This document shows, in pieces, positions 8,758 through 17,251 of a stretch of DNA of 64,000 bases. Below the pieces are notes generated by a model. It was not told the origin of the DNA. It saw only the letters and a program-made list of their open reading frames with translations, and searched no databases. The position numbers and the translations under genes were made by a program. Within the stretch, counting starts at the first letter, position 1. Each line of letters opens with the position of its first letter. Source of the DNA: Burkholderia sp. D-99 (GTDB lineage: Bacteria; Pseudomonadota; Gammaproteobacteria; Burkholderiales; Burkholderiaceae); the NCBI RefSeq assembly GCF_011605345.1, contig NZ_JAAOXM010000002.1, positions 620,001 to 684,000 of the forward strand, in the 5' to 3' direction.

Positions 8758-10482
8758 TCAGGATGCCTGCATACCCGTGCGCTCGCAGAAATCGTCGCCC
8801 ACGTGCGTGATGCGGCCATCCATCATCGTCAGCCCGACGTCGATGCGTCCGATGTCGTACTGGCCGACCTCGAACAGGTCGTTCTCGAGCACGACGAGAT
8901 CCGCGCGCTTGCCGGGCGTGAGCGACCCGACCTCGTGCTCCATCCCGAGCTGGTACGCGCCGTGGATCGTGTACGCGGCGATCAGCTGCGGAATGCTCAG
9001 GCGCTCGGCGATGTCCGGGAACACCGGCGCATCGGGCTCGCCCGCAAGCTGGCGCGTGTGGCCCGACTCGATGTGTTCGAGCGGCTTGTGCTGGCAGCGG
9101 CACTGGCACGCGAGGCCGTCCATGCCGATCGACACCGTCACGCCTTCGTCGAGGAACGTGCGGAACTTGTACATGTTGCTCCAGCGCTCGTGCCCGTAGT
9201 GGTCGCGCAGCTGCTCGGTGTACGCGTCGACCACGCCCCACTGCAGCTGCGTGTTCGCCATCACGCCCGCGCGGCGGAAACGCGGGATGTCGTCCGGATG
9301 CGTGAGGAACGCGTGCGTGATCACGTGGCGGCGGTCGCGCGGCGGGTTCGTGCGGTTGACCGCGTCGAAGCCGTCGAGCGCCATCCGCACGGCCGCGTCG
9401 CCGACACAGTGGACCATCACGTTCGCGTGCGCCCGATCGGCTTCGACGAGATAGCGGTTGAACGTGTCGGCCGGCATCGTCGGCGCGCCGCAGGTGTCGG
9501 GGCGGTCCGCGTACGGTTCGAGCAGGTAGGCGGTGTGGTTCGCCTCGGTGCCGTCGAGGAACAGCTTCAGCGCGCGCGCCTTCACGAGCGGCGAATCGTA
9601 CTGCTCGCGGTATCTGACGAGCGTGCCGACCGGATCGTCGATCTCGCCGATCACCGCGACGCTGCCGACCACCCGCAGCTTCAGGTCGCCGGCGCGCTCC
9701 ATCGTCTGCAGCGTCTCGTACAGCAGCGACTGGTCGCCACTCGGATCGAAGAAGCCCGCGTCGAACACGGTCGTCACGCCGGCCGCGCACAGCTTCTTCT
9801 GCCACGGCGGGATCGACTTCAGGTAAAGGTCGATGCCGGTCGGCAGCAGGCCGGCCGCGCTGATCCGCTGCATCAGCAGCGAATACGCGGCGCCGTCGAC
9901 GATCAGGCCGGTCGGCTCGCCGGTCACGGCGTCCTTCTCGAACCAGCTCGCGCCTTCCTGCACGGGCGGTGTCGATGCGTCGATGCCGGCGATCTCCAGC
10001 GCCTTCGAGTTCACCCACATCGAATGGAAATCGGTCGACAGCAGGCACACGGGGCGATCCGCGCAGATCGCGTCGAGCGTCTCCTTGCGCAGCAGCGCGG
10101 GCGGAATCGTCGCCTGCACCCAGCCCATCCCGGTGATCGCCGGCTCGTCCGGATGCGATTCGACATAGGCGCGCAACGCGCCGAGCACCTTCTGCGGGTC
10201 CTCGTAGTTCACGAACGCCTGGAACGCGAACGCGGTCGTCTCGAAGTGCCAGTGCGATTCGACGAAGCCCGGCAGCACGAGCCGGCCTGCTGCATCGACC
10301 ACCTTCGTGCCCGCACCGACGTACGCCTGCACGGCCGCCGTGTCGCCGACGTGGACGATCCGGCCGTCGCGCACGGCGACGGCCTGTGCCCACGGCTTGT
10401 GCGGATCGACGGTATAGACCTTCGCGTTGGTCAGAACGAAATCCGCCGGCGTCGTGGCGGCGGGCGTCGGTTGCATCTGCAT
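8758..10482 (-). CDS. Metal-dependent amidohydrolase, YtcJ-like
   Basis: A 574-residue amidohydrolase of the YtcJ/AtzF-like group. The N-terminal beta sandwich (DFVLTNAKVYTVDPHKPWAQAVAVRDGRIVHVG) leads to the barrel. The HxH metal motif is seen as GFVESHWHFET, with later His/Asp ligands in VMVHCVGDAAVR and MDGLA. The C-terminal segment returns to the sandwich (GKRADLVVLENDLFEV). There is no signal peptide, so it is cytoplasmic. It opens the run of minus-strand genes with the binding protein, porin and C45 hydrolase and is divergent from a LuxR gene, which probably controls it. The amide or ester it cleaves is unknown. Confidence 0.85.
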   Translation of the reverse strand: MQMQPTPAATTPADFVLTNAKVYTVDPHKPWAQAVAVRDGRIVHVGDTAAVQAYVGAGTKVVDAAGRLVLPGFVESHWHFETTAFAFQAFVNYEDPQKVLGALRAYVESHPDEPAITGMGWVQATIPPALLRKETLDAICADRPVCLLSTDFHSMWVNSKALEIAGIDASTPPVQEGASWFEKDAVTGEPTGLIVDGAAYSLLMQRISAAGLLPTGIDLYLKSIPPWQKKLCAAGVTTVFDAGFFDPSGDQSLLYETLQTMERAGDLKLRVVGSVAVIGEIDDPVGTLVRYREQYDSPLVKARALKLFLDGTEANHTAYLLEPYADRPDTCGAPTMPADTFNRYLVEADRAHANVMVHCVGDAAVRMALDGFDAVNRTNPPRDRRHVITHAFLTHPDDIPRFRRAGVMANTQLQWGVVDAYTEQLRDHYGHERWSNMYKFRTFLDEGVTVSIGMDGLACQCRCQHKPLEHIESGHTRQLAGEPDAPVFPDIAERLSIPQLIAAYTIHGAYQLGMEHEVGSLTPGKRADLVVLENDLFEVGQYDIGRIDVGLTMMDGRITHVGDDFCERTGMQAS

Positions 10483-10543
10483 GGCCTGTCCTTTCTGGTC
10501 ATCAGGTTTTCGAAGTGCTTTCACTATAGGCAGACGATTCGCG

Positions 10544-10568
10544 CCGGTATGCCCCCCCGCCGCCGGGG
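10544..10568. promoter_or_regulatory. Candidate operator shared with the second LuxR promoter
   Basis: CCGGTATGCCCCCC followed by a short spacer and GGGG lies in the 238-bp gap between the divergent amidohydrolase and LuxR genes. The same string, CCGGTATGCCCCCC then G-rich, occurs at 16060 before the paralogous LuxR gene. Finding one box in front of both paralogues suggests a common regulator-binding site. Confidence 0.5.
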
Positions 10569-10720
10569 CTTGGACGAATTCCGGCCGCCGCGCGCACGGT
10601 CTTGTCGTCGTTTTGGGGACAACGCTCGAAATCCGTGGGGTTGATCCGGTGAATTCCCGGCTGACGCGTGCACGGCGTTCGCGTAACGTCGCGCTGTCCC
10701 CCGACCGCCTTCGTCCGACC

Positions 10721-11551
10721 ATGCGACTTCTCCAGCCCGACCCTGCCGCCCGCGGCCACTACCTGATCGGCGTGCGCCCCGACTCGCTCGGTGCGACGTT
10801 ACGCGCGGTCGGCACGCCGGATTTCGTCGGCGCGGTGACGGAGTTCGTCAACGACAGCATCGACGCCGACGCCGTGCACCTCGAACGCTGGCGTGCGGAC
10901 GCGGGCAGCACATCGGGCTTCGTGGTCGAATGGCTCGGCAGCGGCAGCCTGCGTTTCGCGGCCGATACGCTGCGCGTGATGGACGTCTACTACCAGGACT
11001 ATTGCCAGGCCGACCCGCTGGTCGCGCCGCTGCGCGGCAAGGCCGGCACGCTGCTCGTGCAGCGCCATGTCGACGGCATCGCGCAAGGCGAATTCCGCCG
11101 GCGGATCTTCGACGAACCCGGCATCGGGCAGGAATGCCTGCTCGTGCACGGCAACGCGCACCTGCAGTACGCGCTCGGGCTCGCGCGCACCGTCGGGCGC
11201 GCCGCGTTCACCACGGACGAGCTGTTCCACTTCCGGCAGATGGTCGACCTGCTGTTCCCGATGTTCGAGCTGCATGCGCGCACCTGCGCGGCGCGGCGCG
11301 TGGCGTCGGTGTCTGTGAATGTCGAATCGCAGGCGAGCTTCGACGCGCGCCTCGAACGGCAGGACGTGCAGTTGTCGCGCCGCGAACACGAGATCTGCCG
11401 GCTGATGCTGTGCGGGCGCTCGGTGCCCGAGGCCGCGCAGCAGCTCGACGTGAAGCTGTCAACGGCCGAGTCGTACGTGAAGCGCGCGTTCGCGAAGCTC
11501 GGCGTGCGCACGCGCCGCGAGCTGTTCGACTGGGTACTCGTCGACTGCTGA
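10721..11551 (+). CDS. LuxR-type transcriptional regulator (first paralogue)
   Basis: A 276-residue regulator with a C-terminal LuxR helix-turn-helix at residues 218-268 (LSRREHEICRLMLCGRSVPEAAQQLDVKLSTAESYVKRAFAKLGV). The 200-residue N-terminal part is not a clear receiver or acyl-homoserine-lactone domain. It shares many blocks with the regulator at 16199 (GTPxFV, YYxxxxxxDPLxAxLRGKxGTxLV, EFRxRIFD, RQMVDLLFPMFELHA). The two are therefore paralogues, probably sensing related small molecules. The divergent amidohydrolase operon is the likely target. Confidence 0.85.
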   Translation: MRLLQPDPAARGHYLIGVRPDSLGATLRAVGTPDFVGAVTEFVNDSIDADAVHLERWRADAGSTSGFVVEWLGSGSLRFAADTLRVMDVYYQDYCQADPLVAPLRGKAGTLLVQRHVDGIAQGEFRRRIFDEPGIGQECLLVHGNAHLQYALGLARTVGRAAFTTDELFHFRQMVDLLFPMFELHARTCAARRVASVSVNVESQASFDARLERQDVQLSRREHEICRLMLCGRSVPEAAQQLDVKLSTAESYVKRAFAKLGVRTRRELFDWVLVDC

Positions 11552-11564
11552 GCGCGCGGCGCGT

Positions 11565-11785
11565 GCATAGGGCCTGTTCCCGCTAATAACGGGCTTGCGA
11601 ACGTGCCTTTCCGCCCGTCCCCCAAGGGCACTTCCGTTGGGCACGTGCAAGGAGAGAGGAGGCGCAATAGCCGTAGCTATTGCAACGACGAACGACGCCG
11701 CCATGCGGGCGGAAAGGCACGTTCCCCTGTTTGGGAAAATTCATTCGTGGGGCTGGCCCGTTATTAGCGGGAACAGGCCCTATGC
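11565..11785. repeat. 221-bp nested inverted-repeat element (MITE-like)
   Basis: Perfect 30-bp terminal inverted repeats lie at 11565-11594 and 11756-11785 (outer end GCATAGGGCCTGTTCCCGC). Inside are a perfect 19-bp inverted pair at 11599-11617 and 11706-11724 and a small CAATAGC-cgta-GCTATTG hairpin in the centre. There is no open reading frame. The right end supplies the stop codon of the LysR gene at 11780. The structure is like a miniature inverted-repeat element. As RNA it would fold into a long stem, so it may also act as a bidirectional terminator between the two convergent genes. Confidence 0.85.
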
Positions 11786-12700
11786 GGCCAGCGCGGCCGC
11801 CTTGATATTGAACGCGCGCAGCAAGTCCTCGCAGAACGCGTCGACGATCGGCTTGTCGCTCGTGCTGCGCTTCATCGCGAGATGCAGCGGCACGTCGAAG
11901 CTGAACGTCGTGCGGCCGACGGCCTTCACGAGCCCGCGCTGCTCGAACGGCTCCGCGTAATGCGCGGGCAGGTAGCCGAGATGGCCGCCCGACAGGATCA
12001 GGATCGTCGCGGCCTCGATACTGTCCGCGCTCGCGGTCACGCGCCGCTCGGGCAGCGGATACTGCTCCTCCGGCACCGGATAGGTGCGCCACACCCAGTC
12101 GTGAAGCTGCAGGTCGTCCGCCGTCACGGGCCGTGACGCGTGGAACAGCGGATGCCCGCGCCCGCAGTAGATCACCTGCTGCTCGGTGAAGAGCGGCGTG
12201 TAGAGCAGGCCCGGCACGCGATGCCAGAAATACCCGATCGCGAGATCGAGCTGGTTGTTGACGAGGCTTTCCTCGAGCTCCTGAGGCGACGCGACCTTCA
12301 TCGCGAACGTGACGGCCTGGTCGCGCTTGCGGAATGCGCCGATCGCATCGGCCACGCGCGCGTTCTCGACGAGCGGCGCCTGGCCGATCAGGCCGATCGA
12401 CAGCGTGCCGACCAGCTTGCGGTCGATGTCGCGCACGCGCGCGACGAATTCGGAGGTCGCCGCGACGAGCGTGCGCGCGGTGGCCGCGAAACGTTCGCCC
12501 TTCGACGTCAGGCGAAAGCCGCCGCGCCCGCGATCGCACAGCTTGAAGCCGACGCGCGCCTCGAGCGCCGACAGCTGCGTGCTGATCGTCGACTGCCGCA
12601 CGCCGAGCGACGCCTCGGCGGCCGTGATGCCGCGTGCGTCGACGACGGCCAGAAAGACCCGGATGAGCCGGAGATCGAGATCGGAGGTATTCGAGAACAT
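11780..12700 (-). CDS. LysR-family transcriptional regulator
   Basis: A 306-residue LysR protein. The helix-turn-helix occupies residues 9-67 (LRLIRVFLAVVDARGITAAEASLGVRQSTISTQLSALEARVG), followed by the usual periplasmic-binding-like effector domain. It converges on the first LuxR gene across the 221-bp repeat, and its TAG stop lies inside the repeat end. It follows the MFS gene at 12832 on the same strand with a 131-bp gap, so it may regulate the MFS/FAD-oxidase/cupin unit. Effector unknown. Confidence 0.9.
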   Translation of the reverse strand: MFSNTSDLDLRLIRVFLAVVDARGITAAEASLGVRQSTISTQLSALEARVGFKLCDRGRGGFRLTSKGERFAATARTLVAATSEFVARVRDIDRKLVGTLSIGLIGQAPLVENARVADAIGAFRKRDQAVTFAMKVASPQELEESLVNNQLDLAIGYFWHRVPGLLYTPLFTEQQVIYCGRGHPLFHASRPVTADDLQLHDWVWRTYPVPEEQYPLPERRVTASADSIEAATILILSGGHLGYLPAHYAEPFEQRGLVKAVGRTTFSFDVPLHLAMKRSTSDKPIVDAFCEDLLRAFNIKAAALAA

Positions 12701-12831
12701 GCTTCAAGCCGCTTGTGCGTGTGCGCGTTGCCGGGCCCCGCACGACGCGCATCGCGCGCCACGCCGGCCGCCTTCGCCGATGAACCGAACCGGACACGCG
12801 CCGCCATCGGCAGCGGCGCGCGTCGCATCCG

Positions 12832-14022
12832 TCATTCAGGTGCCACCGCAAGCGCGCGTTCCATGCCGAACACGGCCGGCCGCAGCCGCCTGTAGCACAG
12901 GAATGCCACCGCGCACAGCACGATCGCCGCGATCAGCGCCGACTGCGTGCCTGCGCTCTCGATCAGCGAACCGCCCGCGACCGAGCCGACGCCGTAGCCG
13001 AGCGCGACGCAGCCCGGTGACAGCGCCGCCGACTTGCCGACCAGGTCGTATTGCGGAATCGTCGCGTAGATCAGCAGCGCGCCGCCGGTCCAGCAGCCGA
13101 TGAACACGATCGCGCCGAGCGTGAACGTCACGGCCGATGCCGGCATCGCGAGCAGCACGGCCGCGACCGCGCAGCCGCCGAGGTTCACGAGCGCCCAGCG
13201 GCGCAGGCCCGCGCCCGCGCCGAGCTTCGGCATCGCCGCGCAGATCACGAGGCTCGCGACGTTCGCGATGCCGAGCACGAGCGATACCGACTTGCCGCTC
13301 AGGCCCGCATCGGTGCCGATCTTCTCGAGGAAGGTCCACACGACGCCGACGCCGCCATACAACGCAAGCTGCGCGCACAGCACGAGCATCGCGCCCTTCC
13401 GGTCGATGCGGCCGGCGATGCCGGCCGGCGTCGGCGCGGCCAGCGTCTCGCCGCGGCGAAACAGCGGCGCCGCGAGCACGAACACGCCGAGCACGCATGC
13501 GACGAAGCCGAACACGCCGTGCGCGCCCCATCTGCCGCTCAGCATCGGGAAGATGTAGGCAAGCAGCACCATGCTCCACGTCACCTGTCCCATCAGCATG
13601 ATCCCGAGATTGCGTTCCGGCGCGCGCGAATACGACAGGTAGCGCAGCGCGATCCCGTTCAGCCCGCCCGAGCCGACGCCCGCGATGAACTGCAACGCGG
13701 AATACGCGACGAGCCCGTGCGTCGCGAGCGTGCCGAGGTTCGCGCCGGCCGCGAGCGTCACCGCGCCCGCGAGCACCCACCGCACCGGCTGGCGGCCGAG
13801 CACGAACGCGACGAGCAGCGTGCCCGTCGATTCGCCGAGCACCTCGACGAAGCTCGACAGCCCGAGCGCCGCTTCGCCGAAGCCCCAATGACGCTCGACC
13901 TGCCCGACGATCGCGGGCAGGCCGAGAAAAACCGTCGGCCCGAGGATGCCGAGCAGCAGCATCACGACGACGAACAGCGCGCTTTCCTGTCGCGCTTCAT
14001 CCTGCAGATTCACTACGTTCAT
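12832..14022 (-). CDS. MFS transporter in the amine-catabolism locus
   Basis: A 396-residue twelve-helix major facilitator carrier without large extensions. The first helix (ALFVVVMLLLGILGPTVFLGLPAIVGQ) and the LGRQPVRWVLAGAV loop after helix 2 fit the superfamily, but no subfamily motif reveals the substrate. It lies 87 bp downstream of the FAD oxidoreductase and is probably in one transcript with it and the cupin. Uptake of the amine that the oxidase degrades is the simplest reading. Confidence 0.82.
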   Translation of the reverse strand: MNVVNLQDEARQESALFVVVMLLLGILGPTVFLGLPAIVGQVERHWGFGEAALGLSSFVEVLGESTGTLLVAFVLGRQPVRWVLAGAVTLAAGANLGTLATHGLVAYSALQFIAGVGSGGLNGIALRYLSYSRAPERNLGIMLMGQVTWSMVLLAYIFPMLSGRWGAHGVFGFVACVLGVFVLAAPLFRRGETLAAPTPAGIAGRIDRKGAMLVLCAQLALYGGVGVVWTFLEKIGTDAGLSGKSVSLVLGIANVASLVICAAMPKLGAGAGLRRWALVNLGGCAVAAVLLAMPASAVTFTLGAIVFIGCWTGGALLIYATIPQYDLVGKSAALSPGCVALGYGVGSVAGGSLIESAGTQSALIAAIVLCAVAFLCYRRLRPAVFGMERALAVAPE

Positions 14023-14109
14023 CAGATGTCTCTCTCCGTGTCCGCTGCGCGGACCGTCTCCTCGAAGGAGTTTGGTATGGCGGCGGCCCGGCCCGGGCCG
14101 CCGTGTCGC

Positions 14110-15570
14110 TTACATCGGGAAACCCATCGCCTTGAGGCCGCTGATCCACGCGCGCTTCCAGCCGCCTTCGGCATCCGCGCCGTCGAACGCATGGAACGTG
14201 ATCTTCGCGGCGACCCAGCGCATCGGCTCGGGCGGAATGTAGCTCGGGCTCTGGTTCGCGATGTCGAGCTTGCGCTCGGGGCTGTCGCGATCGAACAGGA
14301 TGTTCAGCCCCATGAACGCGCCGAACCGGCTCGCCGCGACGCCGAAGCCCGTATAGCCGGCGACGAACACCGCCTTGTCGCCGAGATAGCGCTTCGCGAA
14401 TACCGAACCGCGCGAGCAATAGTCGATCGGGCCGCCCCACGCGTGCGAGAAGCGCACGTCGCACAGCTGAGGGAACGTGCGATAGAACGCTTCCGCGAGC
14501 CGGTAGTAGGTCTCGCGCTGGCCGTCCTGATGCGGTTCCGGATCGCCGTCGAAGTGATAACTGACCAGGCCGCCGAAGATGATGTTGTTGTTCTTTGTCA
14601 GCCGGAAATAGTTGAGCTGCGTGCGCGTGTCGTACACGCCCTGGCGGTTCTTCCAGCCGATCCGCGCGAGCTGCTCGTCGGTGAGCGGCTCGGTCGCGAG
14701 CACGTGGTCGCGCACCTGCATCACGCGGCGGTTGATGTCGGGAATCCCGACCTTCGCCGTACCGCTGCCGAACACCACGCGCGGTGCGCGCACGCTGCCC
14801 TTCGGCGTCTTCACGAACACCGTGCTGCCTTCGTCGGTCACGGTCACGAGCGGCGTGTGTTCGTACAGCTTCACGCCGAGCGACAGCGCCGCGCGCTTCA
14901 GCCCCCACGCGAGCTTCGCCGGATGCACGATGCCGCTGCGGTTACGCGACCACAGCGCACCGGCGAACATCGGCGAATTCAGTTGTTCGAGTGTCTCTTC
15001 GCGGTTCAGCAGCACGACGTCGTGGCCGTATTCGCGATGCAGGTCGTAATCGCCCTTCAAATGTGCAATGTGCTCGGGATCGACCGCGACGGTCATCTCG
15101 CCGTTCCACTCGATATCGGCGTCGATGTCGTAGCGCTTCAGCGTTTCCTCGAAGCCGTCGAGGTTGTGATGGCCGAACGTCTCGAGCTCTGCGATGTCGT
15201 TCGGGAACACGCGCACCGCGTTCGGCAGCCCGTGCATCACCGACGTCGAGATGATCCCGCCCGCGCGGCCCGATGCGCCGTGCGCCACCTTGCCGGCCTC
15301 GATCAGCACCACGTTCAGGTGCGGCATCTGTTCCTTCGCCTGCACGGCCGACCACAGCCCCGTGAAGCCGCCGCCGACGATCAGCAGGTCGGCGCTCACG
15401 TCGCCGACGAGTTCCGGCTCGGTGGCCGGCGCAGTCGGATTGTCGAGCCAGTACGGGAACAGCTTCGTATTCGCGAGCGCCGCCTCGACGCCCAGTGCGA
15501 CCGGCGCGCCACGCTGCGCGTGCGCCTGCATCGACGCGGTCTGTTTTGCTTCGTTGACTTCCATTTCCAT
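14110..15570 (-). CDS. FAD-dependent amine oxidoreductase, PuuB/DadA-like
   Basis: A 486-residue flavoprotein of the D-amino-acid/glycine oxidase (DAO) fold. The FAD-binding dinucleotide motif is ADLLIVGGGFTGLWSAVQ near residues 60-77, with the second FAD segment HGASGRAGGIIS soon after. The C-terminal half carries WGGPIDYCSRGSVFAKRYL and AGYTGFGVAASRFGA, as in gamma-glutamylputrescine oxidases. It should oxidise a primary or secondary amine to an aldehyde with release of ammonia and H2O2. The start is the ATG at 15568-15570; another ATG is 12 bp upstream. It pairs well with the aldehyde dehydrogenase at 18231. Confidence 0.82.
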   Translation of the reverse strand: MEMEVNEAKQTASMQAHAQRGAPVALGVEAALANTKLFPYWLDNPTAPATEPELVGDVSADLLIVGGGFTGLWSAVQAKEQMPHLNVVLIEAGKVAHGASGRAGGIISTSVMHGLPNAVRVFPNDIAELETFGHHNLDGFEETLKRYDIDADIEWNGEMTVAVDPEHIAHLKGDYDLHREYGHDVVLLNREETLEQLNSPMFAGALWSRNRSGIVHPAKLAWGLKRAALSLGVKLYEHTPLVTVTDEGSTVFVKTPKGSVRAPRVVFGSGTAKVGIPDINRRVMQVRDHVLATEPLTDEQLARIGWKNRQGVYDTRTQLNYFRLTKNNNIIFGGLVSYHFDGDPEPHQDGQRETYYRLAEAFYRTFPQLCDVRFSHAWGGPIDYCSRGSVFAKRYLGDKAVFVAGYTGFGVAASRFGAFMGLNILFDRDSPERKLDIANQSPSYIPPEPMRWVAAKITFHAFDGADAEGGWKRAWISGLKAMGFPM

Positions 15571-15655
15571 GATCCCAGCCATCACACGCGAAAAACGAAA
15601 CCGCCGCCGGGTGCGCGTCACACGGACGACGACACCACGGCGGCGGCTTCGGCCA

Positions 15656-16000
15656 TCACGACTTCTCGAGCAGCACGTAGAACTTCTTCGCGTCCTCGAT
15701 CGTCTCCCAGCGGCCCGCGAAGCCGGCCGGCAGCAGGTAGCCCTGGCCCGGCGTGAATTCCTTGCGGTTGCCTTCGACGTCGGTCAGTGCGATCCGGCCC
15801 TCCACGAGCCACACCGCTTCGTCGGCCGCCGTTTCCGGAAACTCCACCGAGCCGACCTTGCCTTCCCACCAGCCGATGATGTAATTGCCGCTCTTGCCTT
15901 CCGCCGCGCGCCAGTCGCTTTCGTCCATCCCGAAGTCGAGCTTCGTGAATTCGCCAATGCCTGCGCCGAGCGGCAGGATGTCCTTGATCAGTTTGGTCAT
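15656..16000 (-). CDS. Small cupin-domain protein
   Basis: A 114-residue single cupin barrel: SGNYIIGWWEGKVGSVEFPETAADEAVWLVEGRIALTDVEGNRKEFTPGQGYLLPAGFAGRWE covers both cupin motifs. The usual metal-binding His residues of motif 1 are largely missing, so binding of a small ligand rather than metal catalysis is likely. It resembles the EutQ/DUF861 type. It precedes the FAD oxidoreductase by 85 bp on the same strand and is divergent from the second LuxR gene, so it is the first gene of that operon. Confidence 0.78.
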   Translation of the reverse strand: MTKLIKDILPLGAGIGEFTKLDFGMDESDWRAAEGKSGNYIIGWWEGKVGSVEFPETAADEAVWLVEGRIALTDVEGNRKEFTPGQGYLLPAGFAGRWETIEDAKKFYVLLEKS

Positions 16001-16059
16001 CAGAATCTTTCGTCTCTTGATTGAAAAAAGCAGAGACAAAGTTACTCATTTACACTGCC

Positions 16060-16141
16060 CCGGTATGCCCCCCTCCGGGGGGGACAAGCGGTGTTTTCCG
16101 GGGCAAGACAGGTCGCAAGGACACCTGCCGGTATTTCCCCC
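16060..16141. promoter_or_regulatory. Candidate LuxR operators in the cupin/LuxR divergent promoter
   Basis: Two related boxes lie in the 198-bp gap. One at 16060-16083 reads CCGGTATGCCCCCC-tcc-GGGGGGG, a GC palindrome. The other at 16128-16141 reads CCGGTATTTCCCCC. The first closely matches 10544-10568 before the paralogous LuxR gene. Binding by either LuxR protein is inferred. Confidence 0.5.
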
Positions 16142-16198
16142 TAATGACGTTTTTCGTTGCCGACGCTACAATCCGCCCGCTTCTCACCGGGGAACCGC

Positions 16199-17083
16199 AT
16201 GCTGCTCAACGTGAACCCCTTCCACCGCGACAACGACCGCTTCAACGTGTCGTTCAAGGCGCTGGGCGAGCTGATCGAGACGGTCGGCACGCCGCACTTC
16301 GTGCCGCGCCTCACGCAACTGCTCAATGAAGTGGTGCCGCTCGACGTCGCGCACGTCGAACGCTCGCGCGTCGACGGATCGATGCCCACCGGCTACCGAT
16401 GCGAATGGATCGGCAGCAGCGGGATCGGCGCGGCGAGCGCCGACGTCTCCGACGTGATGACGCTCTACTACGAGCGCTTTCTCGACAGCGACCCGCTGTT
16501 CGCGGGGCTGCGCGGCAAGACGGGCACGATGCTCGTCGTGCGCGACATCGCGGCGATCCCGCCCGGCGAATTCCGCCAGCGGATATTCGACGACGTGCAG
16601 ATCGGGCACGAGTGCGTGCTCGCGCGCGGCACGCGCTATTCGCAGCATTCGATCGCGCTGGAGCGCGGCCGCGACCGGCCGCCGTTCACGCTCGCCGAGA
16701 TGAACCGCTTTCGCAGCATCAGCGACGTGCTGTTCCCGTTGCTCGAACTGCACGCGTCGACCACGGCCGTGCGGCGCGTCGCGCATCCGACACCGGAAGT
16801 CCATCCGCTCGCGCAGTTCGACGCGCGCATCGCGGCCGACGGCGTGAAGCTGTCGAAGCGCGAATACGAAACCTGCAAGCACCTGCTCTCCGGCAAGACC
16901 GTGCCGGAGACGGCCGAGATCCTCGGCGTGCGCGTCGCGTCGGCCGAGTCGTACGTGAAGCGCGCGTTCGCGAAGCTCGGCGTGCGCACGAAGCGCGAAC
17001 TCGCCGCGTGGGGTTCGGCGACCACCACATTCCCTTCCCCGGGTTCGCACGACGGCGCCGCGCCGCCGTCCCTCTCGCGCTGA
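16199..17083 (+). CDS. LuxR-type transcriptional regulator (second paralogue)
   Basis: A 294-residue regulator with the LuxR helix-turn-helix at residues 218-268 (LSKREYETCKHLLSGKTVPETAEILGVRVASAESYVKRAFAKLGV), the same position as in the paralogue at 10721. It has a Ser/Pro-rich tail of about 25 residues that the other lacks. The N-terminal sensor is of the same type and does not look like an acyl-homoserine-lactone domain. It lies between the divergent cupin/FAD-oxidase operon and the downstream guanidinobutyrase and aldehyde dehydrogenase genes, its probable targets. Confidence 0.86.
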   Translation: MLLNVNPFHRDNDRFNVSFKALGELIETVGTPHFVPRLTQLLNEVVPLDVAHVERSRVDGSMPTGYRCEWIGSSGIGAASADVSDVMTLYYERFLDSDPLFAGLRGKTGTMLVVRDIAAIPPGEFRQRIFDDVQIGHECVLARGTRYSQHSIALERGRDRPPFTLAEMNRFRSISDVLFPLLELHASTTAVRRVAHPTPEVHPLAQFDARIAADGVKLSKREYETCKHLLSGKTVPETAEILGVRVASAESYVKRAFAKLGVRTKRELAAWGSATTTFPSPGSHDGAAPPSLSR

Positions 17084-17251
17084 CCTGACCCGGCCTCGCC
17101 GCACCGCCGCGTTCGGTTGCGCCTCGTCGATGCGGCGGCGCCACTCGCATCGAGACCCGTCGATGTAAACGTTGCGACTTCAAAATCTTCGCGCGGGCGT
17201 TCTCCTCTACCATCGGCCGATCGCTTTACCTCAGAAAAAAGGAGACGGCCC

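Noticed and set aside
8803-10644. Long plus-strand reading frame opposite the amidohydrolase gene
   Set aside because: It is the antisense shadow of a well-supported enzyme, Arg/His-rich and without any domain; long open frames opposite genes are expected in very GC-rich DNA.
13051-15756. 901-codon plus-strand reading frame opposite the MFS and FAD-oxidase genes
   Set aside because: Compositionally biased antisense shadow spanning two real genes and their gap; no recognisable domain.
10721-17083. Quorum-sensing LuxR/LuxI system
   Set aside because: No LuxI synthase gene is nearby and the N-terminal domains of both LuxR proteins do not show the acyl-homoserine-lactone-binding pattern.
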